Source: G020344215 sp039586575
Lineage (GTDB): Bacteria > Gemmatimonadota > Gemmatimonadetes > Palauibacterales > KS3-K002
Direction: 5' to 3'
Length of the DNA stretch: 23,808 bases
NCBI GenBank assembly: GCA_039586575.1
Contig: JBDHKD010000073.1
Span: 1-23,808, forward strand
Below, piece after piece: positions 8,711-15,222 of the stretch (the first letter of the stretch is position 1; each line of letters begins with the position of its first letter). The notes beneath the pieces are model-generated. The model was given only the letters and a program-made list of their open reading frames with translations, made no database searches and was not told where the DNA came from. The translations under genes were made by a program, and so were the position numbers.

Positions 8711-9379
8711 CTAGTACATGCTGCCCAGGGCCAGGGCGGCGGCCATGCGGACGCCCGAGTCCGGGTCGTCGTTGAGCAGGCGCGCGAGCGGCGGCACGGC
8801 GCGCCTGTCCTCGATCTCGCCGAGCGCCCAGGCGGCGGCGGCACGGACGAGCGGCGCGTCATCGCGCAGCGCTCGCAGTAGCGGCTCGACGGCGGTCGAA
8901 TCGTCGGCATAGCCCAGGCCGATGGCGGCGAGCATGCGCGTACGCGAGTCGGCGCTGGCGAGCGCCACGAGGAGCGACTGCGCGGCTCGCGGGTGGCGCG
9001 TGCGGCCGAGTAGTCGTGCCGCCACGCGGGCGACGCAATCGTCGGGATCCGCCAGGCCGGCGAGCAACGGTGCGATCACGCCGGGATCGCTCAGTCGTCC
9101 GCTCACCCAGCCGACCAGATGCTGGTTCTCGCGCGCCGCGTCGGGCTCGTAGTGCAGACGTCCCCAGCCCCAGCCGCTGCTCAACGACCGGATGACCATC
9201 TCACAGGCGATCGGGCTGGTACCGCGCATCCCGTCGAGAAACTGCGCGGCGCGGAGCGAGTCGGGCGGTTCCATTTGACTCGAGACCGCCGCAGCGGGCG
9301 GCTCGAGCGCCAGGGTGCCCGCCGCCGCGGCCGCCACAGCCGCGGCGGCCAACCAGGGAGCTCGTCCCAGGGCCATCAT
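8711..9379 (-). CDS. Exported HEAT-repeat protein
   Basis: A 222-residue protein with a hydrophobic Ala/Leu-rich N-terminus (residues 6-30) that acts as a signal peptide or anchor, and about four HEAT repeats in the second half (about 95-222), for example LVRAAAAWALGEIEDRRAVPPL and GVRMAAALALGSMY. HEAT arrays make protein-binding superhelices. Repeat wording (ALGEIED, AVxPL) is nearly the same as in the M56 fusion upstream, which suggests a common origin by duplication. Its start overlaps the stop of that gene as TGATG, so translation is probably coupled; a second ATG follows at once (9376). Being exported, it is well placed to meet the HEAT domain of the upstream protein in the periplasm. 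That partnership is an inference. Confidence 0.8.
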   Translation of the reverse strand: MMALGRAPWLAAAAVAAAAAGTLALEPPAAAVSSQMEPPDSLRAAQFLDGMRGTSPIACEMVIRSLSSGWGWGRLHYEPDAARENQHLVGWVSGRLSDPGVIAPLLAGLADPDDCVARVAARLLGRTRHPRAAQSLLVALASADSRTRMLAAIGLGYADDSTAVEPLLRALRDDAPLVRAAAAWALGEIEDRRAVPPLARLLNDDPDSGVRMAAALALGSMY

Positions 9380-11715
9380 CAGTCGTTACCTCCCAGTGCG
9401 CGAGCCGCGGCCCGGCGGATCTCCGGGTCCTCGTCCTCCAGCGCCTGGACCAGCACCTGATAGGATGCCGGGTCCTCTATCTCGCCGAGCGCCCAGACGA
9501 TCTGGCGCCGGGTATCGGCGTCGGTTTCGGCGTTGCGGAAGAGCTCGGCCAGTCCCGGCACGGCCGCCGGGTCCTCGATCTCGCCCAGGGCGTGGACCGC
9601 ATAACCGCGGACCTCGGGATCCGCGTCACGCAGCGCCTGGATCAACGCCGGCGGCGCCGTCGCGAGCTCGAGTTCGCCGAGCGCGTAGACCGCCATCCGA
9701 CGCACCGCCGGGTCCGAGTCGCCTAACGCCGCCGTGAGACCCGTCGCGGCTCTGGGGTCTTCGATCTCAGCGAGCGCCCAGGCCGCCCGCTCGCGTACGC
9801 GCGCGTCCGAATCGCCGAGCGCCTCGATCAAGGGATCTACCGCCCGCCGACTCTCGATCTGGCCCAAGGCGTGGATCGCCGCCAGGCGCAGCTCGACGTC
9901 GGGGTCGCGTAGCACGCCGATCAGTGGGTCGACGCCGCGCGGGTCCTCGATCTCACCCAGCGCCCAGACGGCCATCCGCCGGACCTCGACGTCCTGATCG
10001 GATAGTGCTGTGGCCAGCGCGTCGACCGCGCTGCCGTGCTCGATCTCGCCGAGCGCCCACGCCGCTTTGACTCGCACGCTCGCTTCACCGTCCGACACCA
10101 GCAGGTTGGCGAGCGCCGGCACAGCCCGCGAATCCTCGATCTCGCCCAGCGCGTAGACCGCGGCCTCGCGGATCTCGACATCGCTATCGCCGAGCGCCGA
10201 GCTCAACGCGTCGATCGCGGCGGGCGACTCGATCTCACCCAGCGCACGGATCACCGCCAGCCGGACCTCGTAGTCTGGATCGTTGATGGCGGCGGCGAGC
10301 GGCTCGACGCCCCGCGCGTCGTCGATCTCGCCCAGCGCGTAGGCGGCCATCACACGCACCGCCGACACGTCATCTTGCAGGAGCGCCTGGCCCAGCGCCG
10401 GAATAGCGCGCGGATCTTCGATCTCACCCAGCGCGTAGGCCGCCGCCTCGCGCACTTCGGCATCCGAGTCCGAGCTGAGCGCCCGCATCAGCGCCTCGAC
10501 CGCCGTGGTGTCCTGGAGCTGACCCAGCGACACCGCCACGGTTCGCCGCACGTCGATGTCCGCGTCGTCCAACGCGCCGATGAGCGCCGTCACGCGAACG
10601 GGCCGCGCCTCGTCCTGAGGCGGCTGCGGGGTGTCGACGCCCGCCGCGCGCTCAGGTCCCATCGCCGCCAGAGGAATGGCAGTGAGGGCAACGGCGAGAA
10701 CGACGGACAGAACGGCGGCGGGCGTAAGGCCGTGGCGCCTGATACCCGGCTCGAGGATCGCCAGCAGCCGGCCCTCGAACTCGCTGCGCCGCGCCATCGG
10801 CAGCGCCGCCACCGGCGTCCAAGAGCGACCGGCGGTTCGCACGATCTCGATGAGATGACCGGCGTACCGGGAGGCCGGTGTGCCGGCCCGCAGGACCAGG
10901 TCATCACAGGCACGCTCGCTCTCGGCCCGCAGCCGGCGCGCGCCCAGCCATACCAGCGGGTTGAACCAGTGAACAGCGCAGGCCAGTTGCGACAGCAGGT
11001 GCGGGATCATGTCCCCACGGCTGTAATGGGCGAGCTCGTGCAGGAGCACCGCCAGCCGGCGCTCCTCGCTCCAGCCCTCCACATCACTGGGAAACACGAT
11101 GGTTGGACGGAGCACCCCGCAACCGAACGGCACCCTGGCGTGGCGACTCGCAACGAGTCGAACCGGCGCATCGATACCCAGCCGCACACACGTCCGACCG
11201 AGCAGCCAGTTCCAGCCGTGCCCGTCGAGCCGATCACCGCGCCGCGCGATGATGGACATCGCCACCATCCCTACGAGCAACCGGCCGATGACGATGAGCG
11301 TACCGGCGATCCAGACAATCGTAAGCAGCGCCGCCAGTCCGGGTAGCTGAAGCCCCGCGCCCCTCGCGGCAGGGACAACCGGCGCCGCTTCGCCTTCTCT
11401 GCCTCGCGCCGACTTCGGCGACACCACGGGCGGCTGGCTCTCGAGCGATTCCGGCTTCGCCTCGAAGATCGGCTGAGCGACGACGCTCTCGGTCGTGGCC
11501 GTCGCGTCCAGCACCCGTCCCGCTTGCGCGACCTCGATCCGCCACGGCACGACCACCGAGAGCACCGGGAGCGCCAAGAGTCCCACGATTCCGATGCTCC
11601 AGAACAGGTGGCGCACCGACGCCGGTCCGCGACGCAGCGCGCCGGCGATTGCGAATAGCAGCACCAGGTATATCACACCCTTGACTGCCGCGTCGGCGAG
11701 TAAGGCGATCGACAT
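9379..11715 (-). CDS. BlaR1-like M56 metallopeptidase fused to 13 HEAT repeats
   Basis: A 778-residue membrane peptidase and probable signal transducer. The N-terminal half is BlaR1/MecR1-like: hydrophobic helices at about 10-28, 36-56 and 127-150, then a zinc peptidase domain with HELAH (226-230) and the downstream glutamate region RAESERACDDLV, then a fourth helix (about 330-350). In BlaR1 an extracellular sensor follows this helix; here residues about 372-778 are instead 13 HEAT repeats of about 31 residues, most ending ALGEIEDPR. In the family, the activated peptidase domain leads to cleavage of the BlaI repressor, which is encoded 2 nt upstream here. The exported HEAT protein gene overlaps its stop codon. 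I infer that the HEAT array senses a protein or envelope state rather than a beta-lactam, since no penicillin-binding domain is present. Confidence 0.9.
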   Translation of the reverse strand: MSIALLADAAVKGVIYLVLLFAIAGALRRGPASVRHLFWSIGIVGLLALPVLSVVVPWRIEVAQAGRVLDATATTESVVAQPIFEAKPESLESQPPVVSPKSARGREGEAAPVVPAARGAGLQLPGLAALLTIVWIAGTLIVIGRLLVGMVAMSIIARRGDRLDGHGWNWLLGRTCVRLGIDAPVRLVASRHARVPFGCGVLRPTIVFPSDVEGWSEERRLAVLLHELAHYSRGDMIPHLLSQLACAVHWFNPLVWLGARRLRAESERACDDLVLRAGTPASRYAGHLIEIVRTAGRSWTPVAALPMARRSEFEGRLLAILEPGIRRHGLTPAAVLSVVLAVALTAIPLAAMGPERAAGVDTPQPPQDEARPVRVTALIGALDDADIDVRRTVAVSLGQLQDTTAVEALMRALSSDSDAEVREAAAYALGEIEDPRAIPALGQALLQDDVSAVRVMAAYALGEIDDARGVEPLAAAINDPDYEVRLAVIRALGEIESPAAIDALSSALGDSDVEIREAAVYALGEIEDSRAVPALANLLVSDGEASVRVKAAWALGEIEHGSAVDALATALSDQDVEVRRMAVWALGEIEDPRGVDPLIGVLRDPDVELRLAAIHALGQIESRRAVDPLIEALGDSDARVRERAAWALAEIEDPRAATGLTAALGDSDPAVRRMAVYALGELELATAPPALIQALRDADPEVRGYAVHALGEIEDPAAVPGLAELFRNAETDADTRRQIVWALGEIEDPASYQVLVQALEDEDPEIRRAAARALGGND
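9385..10600 (-). repeat. Tandem DNA repeat encoding the HEAT array, period about 93 bp
   Basis: Thirteen copies of a unit of about 93 bp (31 codons, sometimes 32 or 33) are visible through the recurring plus-strand text tcgatctcgcccagcgc and close variants. The units differ enough to be an old array, but their shared core could recombine or be misassembled, so the copy number should be treated as provisional. Confidence 0.85.
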
Positions 11716-11717
11716 GG

Positions 11718-12107
11718 CTACCTTCCTTCCGCTTCGGCCCGCCGCACCAGCTCGGCGAGTCGCTCGAGGACTTCGTCCGATATCTCCGTGTCCGATCCCT
11801 GGATCAGCGCCAGCGCCGCGCGCTCCGCCGATCCCTCGAAGAACGTATCGACCAGATGACGTAGTGCCGTGTGCCGAGCACGCTCGGCCGGCACCACCGG
11901 TAGGTACACATAGCGCGGGCCATCCTGCTCGTGCCGAGCATAGCCCTTGTCTTCCAGCTTCTTGAGCATCGCCCGCACGGCGGAATAGCTGGGCGGGTCC
12001 GGCAACTCGGCCAGAACGTCGTGCACCGTCGCCCGCTCCAGCCGGTACAGCGCTTCGACGATTTGGCGCTCGCGACGCCCGAGATCCGCCAATTCCGGTT
12101 GGTTCAT
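11718..12107 (-). CDS. BlaI/MecI/CopY-family transcriptional repressor
   Basis: A 129-residue regulator. The winged helix-turn-helix spans about residues 5-75 (RRERQIVEALYRLERATVHDV, then PSYSAVRAMLKKLEDKGY, then RYVYLPVV), followed by the helical dimerization tail typical of BlaI (RHLVDTFFEGSAERAALALI). Such repressors bind palindromes as dimers and are released when a cognate BlaR1-type peptidase acts. The start at 12107 is chosen because family similarity begins there and the longer frame from 12203 would start inside the promoter's -35 box. A G-rich ribosome binding site lies about 7 nt upstream. The M56 peptidase gene begins 2 nt after its stop. The palindromes over its own promoter suggest autoregulation of the whole unit. 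Confidence 0.93.
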   Translation of the reverse strand: MNQPELADLGRRERQIVEALYRLERATVHDVLAELPDPPSYSAVRAMLKKLEDKGYARHEQDGPRYVYLPVVPAERARHTALRHLVDTFFEGSAERAALALIQGSDTEISDEVLERLAELVRRAEAEGR

Positions 12108-12158
12108 GCCGAGACCCCCGTCCGAGGTAGAGGTCGCAGGCGGCAGCCTGCTAATTGG

Positions 12159-12203
12159 GTAGCAATGTGCTACCACAGTAGCATCTCGCCGGCCCGCTGT
12201 CAA
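12159..12203 (-). promoter_or_regulatory. sigma70 promoter with overlapping BlaI-type operator
   Basis: On the minus strand a perfect -35 TTGACA (12198-12203) is followed after exactly 17 bp by -10 TACTGT (12175-12180). Three alternating half-sites cover the -10 box and the start point: GTAGCA (12159-12164), TGCTAC (12168-12173) and GTAGCA (12178-12183). They form two overlapping palindromes, with spacers of 3 and 4 bp. This is the expected layout for a BlaI-family operator that blocks RNA polymerase, ahead of the BlaI gene. The element is listed as one site because promoter and operator share bases. Confidence 0.85.
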
Positions 12204-12305
12204 GGAACACCGACCGGGGCCGGCGGAGGCCGTCTGCGCGATGAGGGTCGCTACTCCCTACGGCGGAGTGCGAAGGGCAGTTTCTTTCGCGGAAGCCAGG
12301 TTCAC

Positions 12306-13571
12306 CTATCTCATGTCGAAGGAGAAGGCGAGCATGTACTGCTGCCAGGCGGCGACCGGCTCGCCGGCGAGCGTTGCCGGTATGAACCTCAGGCTACGGG
12401 CGATCTGTCGTGCCTTGTGAGCGATGTAATCGCAGACCCGGCCGGCGGCGTCAACCAGCAGGAGCACGCGGATTTGCCGCGTGTCCCCCGCTTGCTGCAG
12501 GTCGGCGGGCCAGATCTCACCGACGAGTCGCCTTTCCTCCCAGTCGGGCGTCGCCAGTGCCGGTCGCTGGTCGACCTGAGAGGCTTGTGGCCTGCTTCTA
12601 AGCTCGAGCGGAGCCAGACAGCGGTCCAGCCGGATGGGCCGCGAGGCGACCAACCCGACATCCTTGTTGAAAACGAACCAGGTAGTCAGCTCGACCGCTT
12701 GCGGCTCACCGGAGATGACTGCCGGGCGAAAGCGGAGCCGCTGGATCTCGGCGAGGACCGCGTCGCCGGCGCTCCTGTCGAAGCCGCCGCGTGTCGACTC
12801 GATGCGCGCCGATCGCACCAGGCCCTGGGCATCGATCTCCATCTGCACCGTGATTCCCACGTCGTCCTCGGGACCGGCGGCCCGTAACGCCTGGTGCAGC
12901 CGCTCAGCGGCGCGGTCGGGCTCGATCAACTCGGGGAACATGTCTCCAGGCGCATCCGCCGTAGCGGCTCTCAGCGACACGGTCGCCTTCGCCTCAGCGA
13001 CCGGGTGGCTCTCGGGGCCGAGCGTGAACTGCCGGTTGCCGCGGATCCCCTGCTGCTTGGCCTCGCGCGTGACGAACTCGATCGTCTTGTCGAGCCAGGC
13101 CGCCACCGGCCGGCCGCCCTCGAGCGCCGGCTCGAACTCGAACTCGAACGCCGCACGCTCCGCCCCCTCATCCAGCTCGCGAACGCCGCTGCTTTCCTTG
13201 ACGTGGGTGGCCGTCACGGCACCCGTCGAGTCGACGAAGATCGACAGTACGACGGTTCCGGTGATCCTGTTCTGGCCGCGCTTCATCTCGGCGGGATAGT
13301 AGCGGTCGATGGCCCGGGCGGCGCCGGTCTCGTTCTTGATCTCGGGCGCTCGTGTCGTGCCAGCCGCCGGTAGCGCGACCGCCGCGGCGGCCAACATCGG
13401 TGCCTCACCTTCGGCCGCCAGGGAGATTCGGGTCCAAGCGGGCCCGTGCTCCCAGGGAAGGAAGCGCAGTTGGCGCGCCCGTGATTCCAGTCCAAGCGCC
13501 GCCGCCGCGTCGAGGGCGGCCGAGGAATCGATCCGCGTATCCAGGACCCGCCCCCAGCGGTCGACCAGCAC
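12306..13571 (-). CDS. Protein with repeated TonB C-terminal-like modules
   Basis: A 421-residue protein from GTG 13571, in a frame that is open upstream only to a TGA near 13620. It consists of four TonB-C-like modules: a first one cut at its start (residues 1-58, VLVDRWGRVLDTRI and RQLRFLPW), a second at about 100-170 (VVLSIFVDSTGAVTATHV, FEFEPALEGGRPVAAW), a third at about 240-310 (VQMEIDAQGLVRSARI, LRFRPAVISGEP) and a fourth at about 365-421 (IRVLLLVDAAGRVCDY, LRFIPATLAGEPVAAW). TonB normally has one such domain behind a membrane anchor and passes energy to outer membrane receptors. No anchor is visible here. The strand preceding VLVD (VPLE) continues upstream of the GTG, so the true start is probably ATG 13647 with a frameshift between (see the GA-tract entry). 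Such modules also occur in periplasmic binding proteins, so the role is uncertain. Confidence 0.75.
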   Translation of the reverse strand: MLVDRWGRVLDTRIDSSAALDAAAALGLESRARQLRFLPWEHGPAWTRISLAAEGEAPMLAAAAVALPAAGTTRAPEIKNETGAARAIDRYYPAEMKRGQNRITGTVVLSIFVDSTGAVTATHVKESSGVRELDEGAERAAFEFEFEPALEGGRPVAAWLDKTIEFVTREAKQQGIRGNRQFTLGPESHPVAEAKATVSLRAATADAPGDMFPELIEPDRAAERLHQALRAAGPEDDVGITVQMEIDAQGLVRSARIESTRGGFDRSAGDAVLAEIQRLRFRPAVISGEPQAVELTTWFVFNKDVGLVASRPIRLDRCLAPLELRSRPQASQVDQRPALATPDWEERRLVGEIWPADLQQAGDTRQIRVLLLVDAAGRVCDYIAHKARQIARSLRFIPATLAGEPVAAWQQYMLAFSFDMR

Positions 13572-13647
13572 CTCAAGTGGGACGCGCTCCGCGGCCGTCT
13601 CGCTCGGGACCGTCGGCGATCAGGGCGAGGCACTTGAGAAGATGCAT
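13572..13647 (-). pseudogene. Probable frameshifted 5' end of the TonB-C gene
   Basis: ATG 13647 opens a short frame, MHLLKCLALIADGP and onward, that ends at a TGA near 13575 and is offset by one base from the main TonB-C frame. The main frame reads SETAAERVPLE just before GTG 13571, which completes the first beta strand of the first module. A one-base change around the GGTCCCGAG stretch would join the two into one protein with a short hydrophobic start. It may be a real mutation or a base-call error. Confidence 0.45.
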
Positions 13648-13662
13648 CTCTCTCTCTCTCTC
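13648..13662 (-). repeat. GA dinucleotide tract next to a start codon
   Basis: Fifteen bases of uninterrupted GA repeat (minus strand) run directly into ATG 13647 and supply the only GAGAG-like ribosome binding sequence there. Simple repeats at such positions can change length by slippage and alter expression; no other dinucleotide tract of this length was noticed in the window. Confidence 0.8.
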
Positions 13663-13741
13663 GAACCAGAAGGTGAGTAGGCTGGGCGGCAGGTACTAGG
13701 CTGCAATATGTCGGTGAGCCCGGGAGGCCACAACGACCGGT

Positions 13742-13762
13742 GAGCCCGAGGCCGCCGGGCTC
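13742..13762 (-). terminator. Hairpin just after the MocR-type gene
   Basis: GAGCCCG (13742-13748) and CGGGCTC (13756-13762) form a perfect 7-bp stem with a 7-nt loop, 3 nt past the MocR-family stop codon on the minus strand. A near copy of its flank (ggtgagcccgggaggcc) lies at 13713-13729, making a direct repeat. No T-run follows, so termination is only a suggestion. Confidence 0.4.
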
Positions 13763-13765
13763 TGA

Positions 13766-15136
13766 CTAGATCACGACCTGCAGCGGCTCGGGGCCAGTGC
13801 GCAACGTTGCAGCCAGGGTTTGCAGAGCTCGCTCCAGCGTCGCCTGCGAGCGCGGCGGGCCCAGGCAGACCCGCACCGCGTCGGGGACGGAGACTTGGCG
13901 GGCGGCGAAGCTCTCGGCCGGCATGATCCGCACCCCACGCTCGGCCGCCTGGCTCGTGAAGTCGAGTGACGACCAGGGCTCCGGCAAGCGCAGCCAGCCA
14001 TGAGGGCTTTCGGGGTGCGCCGTGTAATCCCAGTCGCCGAGGATGCGCCGCGCTATCTCCTGGCGAGCCCGCGCCTCGTCACGCTTCCACAGCATGACCC
14101 GTTCGGCGGTACCGTCGCCGATCCAGCGGGTCACGATCTCGGCCATGAGCGGTGAGGCCAGATAGGTCGTGGCCGCGATCCGCGACTCGAGGCGGTCGAC
14201 GGCATCGGCCGGCGCCCAGAGATAGGCCACCCGCAACGCGGGTAAGAGGCTCTTCGACGTCCCCGCGATGTAGTACACGCGCTCGCAGAGCGCGGCGAGT
14301 CGCGGCGGCTCGGGTAGCAGAAAGCCGTACGTGTCGTCCTCCACCACCACGAGGCCGGCCTCGTTCACGACTTCCGCCAGCTCGCGCCGCCGACTCTCCG
14401 ACATGACCGCCGATGTCGGGTTCTGGATCGTCGGCATGCAGTAGAGGGCCGCCGGCCGCTGCGCTCGGCAGGCCGCCCGCAGCGCGTCGGGCGTGATCCC
14501 TTCCCCGTCCAGCGGCAGCGCTTCCAGCCGCAGCCCCAGTAACCCCGCCAGAGATTTCATCCCCGCGTAAGTCACCTCCTCTACCAGCACCACATCGCCC
14601 GGCTCGGTGATCGCCGCCAGCGCCACCGCCATGGCGTGCTGCCCGCCGCTCGTCACCACCACTTCGTCGGGCGCTGCCTCGAGCCCCGCCCGCCTCAGCC
14701 ACACCGCGCCCGCCTCACGGTGCCGATAGGCGCCGCGATGCGGACCGTAGTCGAAGAGCTCCCGGCGCTGGGGCTCCCGAATCACCGCCGCCATCGCCTC
14801 CTGGAGCTCCGGCATCAGCGGGCCCGGCAACAACGTGTTCGGCCGCAGGTCGACCGAACCCTCGCCCGCTTCCGCCGGCGGCTCGCCCCGCGGCGCCCCG
14901 CTGACGTAGGTGCCCCGCCCCACCTCGCCGCGCACCAGGCCGCGGCGCTCCGCCTCCTGGTAGCCGCGGGTCACCGTGGTCAACGCGATGCCCAGCCGAC
15001 CCGCCAACGCGCGCTGCGTCGGCAGCCGCTCGCCCGGCACGAGCTCGCCGCGCTGGATCGCCTCGGCGATGGCGCCGGCGAGCGCCAGGTAGAGGGGCCC
15101 GTCGTAGCGACTGGTATCCGGCGTCCATATTGTCAT
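13766..15136 (-). CDS. MocR-family regulator (GntR HTH plus aminotransferase fold)
   Basis: A 456-residue transcription factor. The N-terminal GntR winged helix (about 10-80) contains LVPGERLPTQRALAGRLGIALTT and GRGTYV. The C-terminal domain is a fold-type I aminotransferase, with VVTSGGQHA, PTIQNPTS, VVEDDTYG and the PLP lysine in GTSKSLLPALRVAY (K295). MocR proteins use PLP or an amino-compound adduct to sense metabolites and usually control a neighbouring divergent gene. Start 15136 is preferred over the frame start at 15232, since the latter would lie inside the divergent decarboxylase gene. It faces the decarboxylase across 86 bp of AT-rich DNA, which makes that operon its likely target. 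An enzymatic role is possible but less likely with the DNA-binding domain present. Confidence 0.93.
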   Translation of the reverse strand: MTIWTPDTSRYDGPLYLALAGAIAEAIQRGELVPGERLPTQRALAGRLGIALTTVTRGYQEAERRGLVRGEVGRGTYVSGAPRGEPPAEAGEGSVDLRPNTLLPGPLMPELQEAMAAVIREPQRRELFDYGPHRGAYRHREAGAVWLRRAGLEAAPDEVVVTSGGQHAMAVALAAITEPGDVVLVEEVTYAGMKSLAGLLGLRLEALPLDGEGITPDALRAACRAQRPAALYCMPTIQNPTSAVMSESRRRELAEVVNEAGLVVVEDDTYGFLLPEPPRLAALCERVYYIAGTSKSLLPALRVAYLWAPADAVDRLESRIAATTYLASPLMAEIVTRWIGDGTAERVMLWKRDEARARQEIARRILGDWDYTAHPESPHGWLRLPEPWSSLDFTSQAAERGVRIMPAESFAARQVSVPDAVRVCLGPPRSQATLERALQTLAATLRTGPEPLQVVI

Positions 15137-15222
15137 GCATGCAATATACTCATTGACCGGCAAATATGCAAGCATTAGCTTGGTACATGTCACGTACAAT
15201 ATAGGCAAATAGCGAGGATTAT
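15137..15222. promoter_or_regulatory. Divergent control region between MocR gene and decarboxylase operon
   Basis: This 86-bp stretch is much richer in A+T than its surroundings and must hold both promoters. CAATATA occurs as a direct repeat at 15142-15148 and 15197-15203, 55 bp apart, and a related ACAAT follows at 15229-15233. ATGC-AA-GCAT (15166-15175) is a short palindrome, and TGCATGCA and TATGCATA lie at the two gene starts. MocR regulators often bind direct repeats, so the CAATATA pair is a candidate site. GAGGA (15214-15218) is the ribosome binding site of the decarboxylase. Confidence 0.55.

Noticed and set aside
9385..10600. Possible CRISPR array suggested by regularly spaced similar sequences
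   Set aside because: The period of about 93 bp is a multiple of three, the frame is open throughout, and the translation is a regular HEAT repeat.
10036..11346. Plus-strand open frame of 436 codons across the HEAT and peptidase region
   Set aside because: Its apparent repeats are only the complement of the HEAT-coding repeats; it has no start signal and no family match.
8711..12107. Beta-lactam resistance by a BlaR1/BlaI system
   Set aside because: No beta-lactamase or penicillin-binding gene is present and the sensor domain is replaced by HEAT repeats, so resistance is not supported.
12108..12203. Extended N-terminus for the BlaI-type repressor from 12203
   Set aside because: It would start within the -35 box and cross the operator; family similarity begins after 12107.
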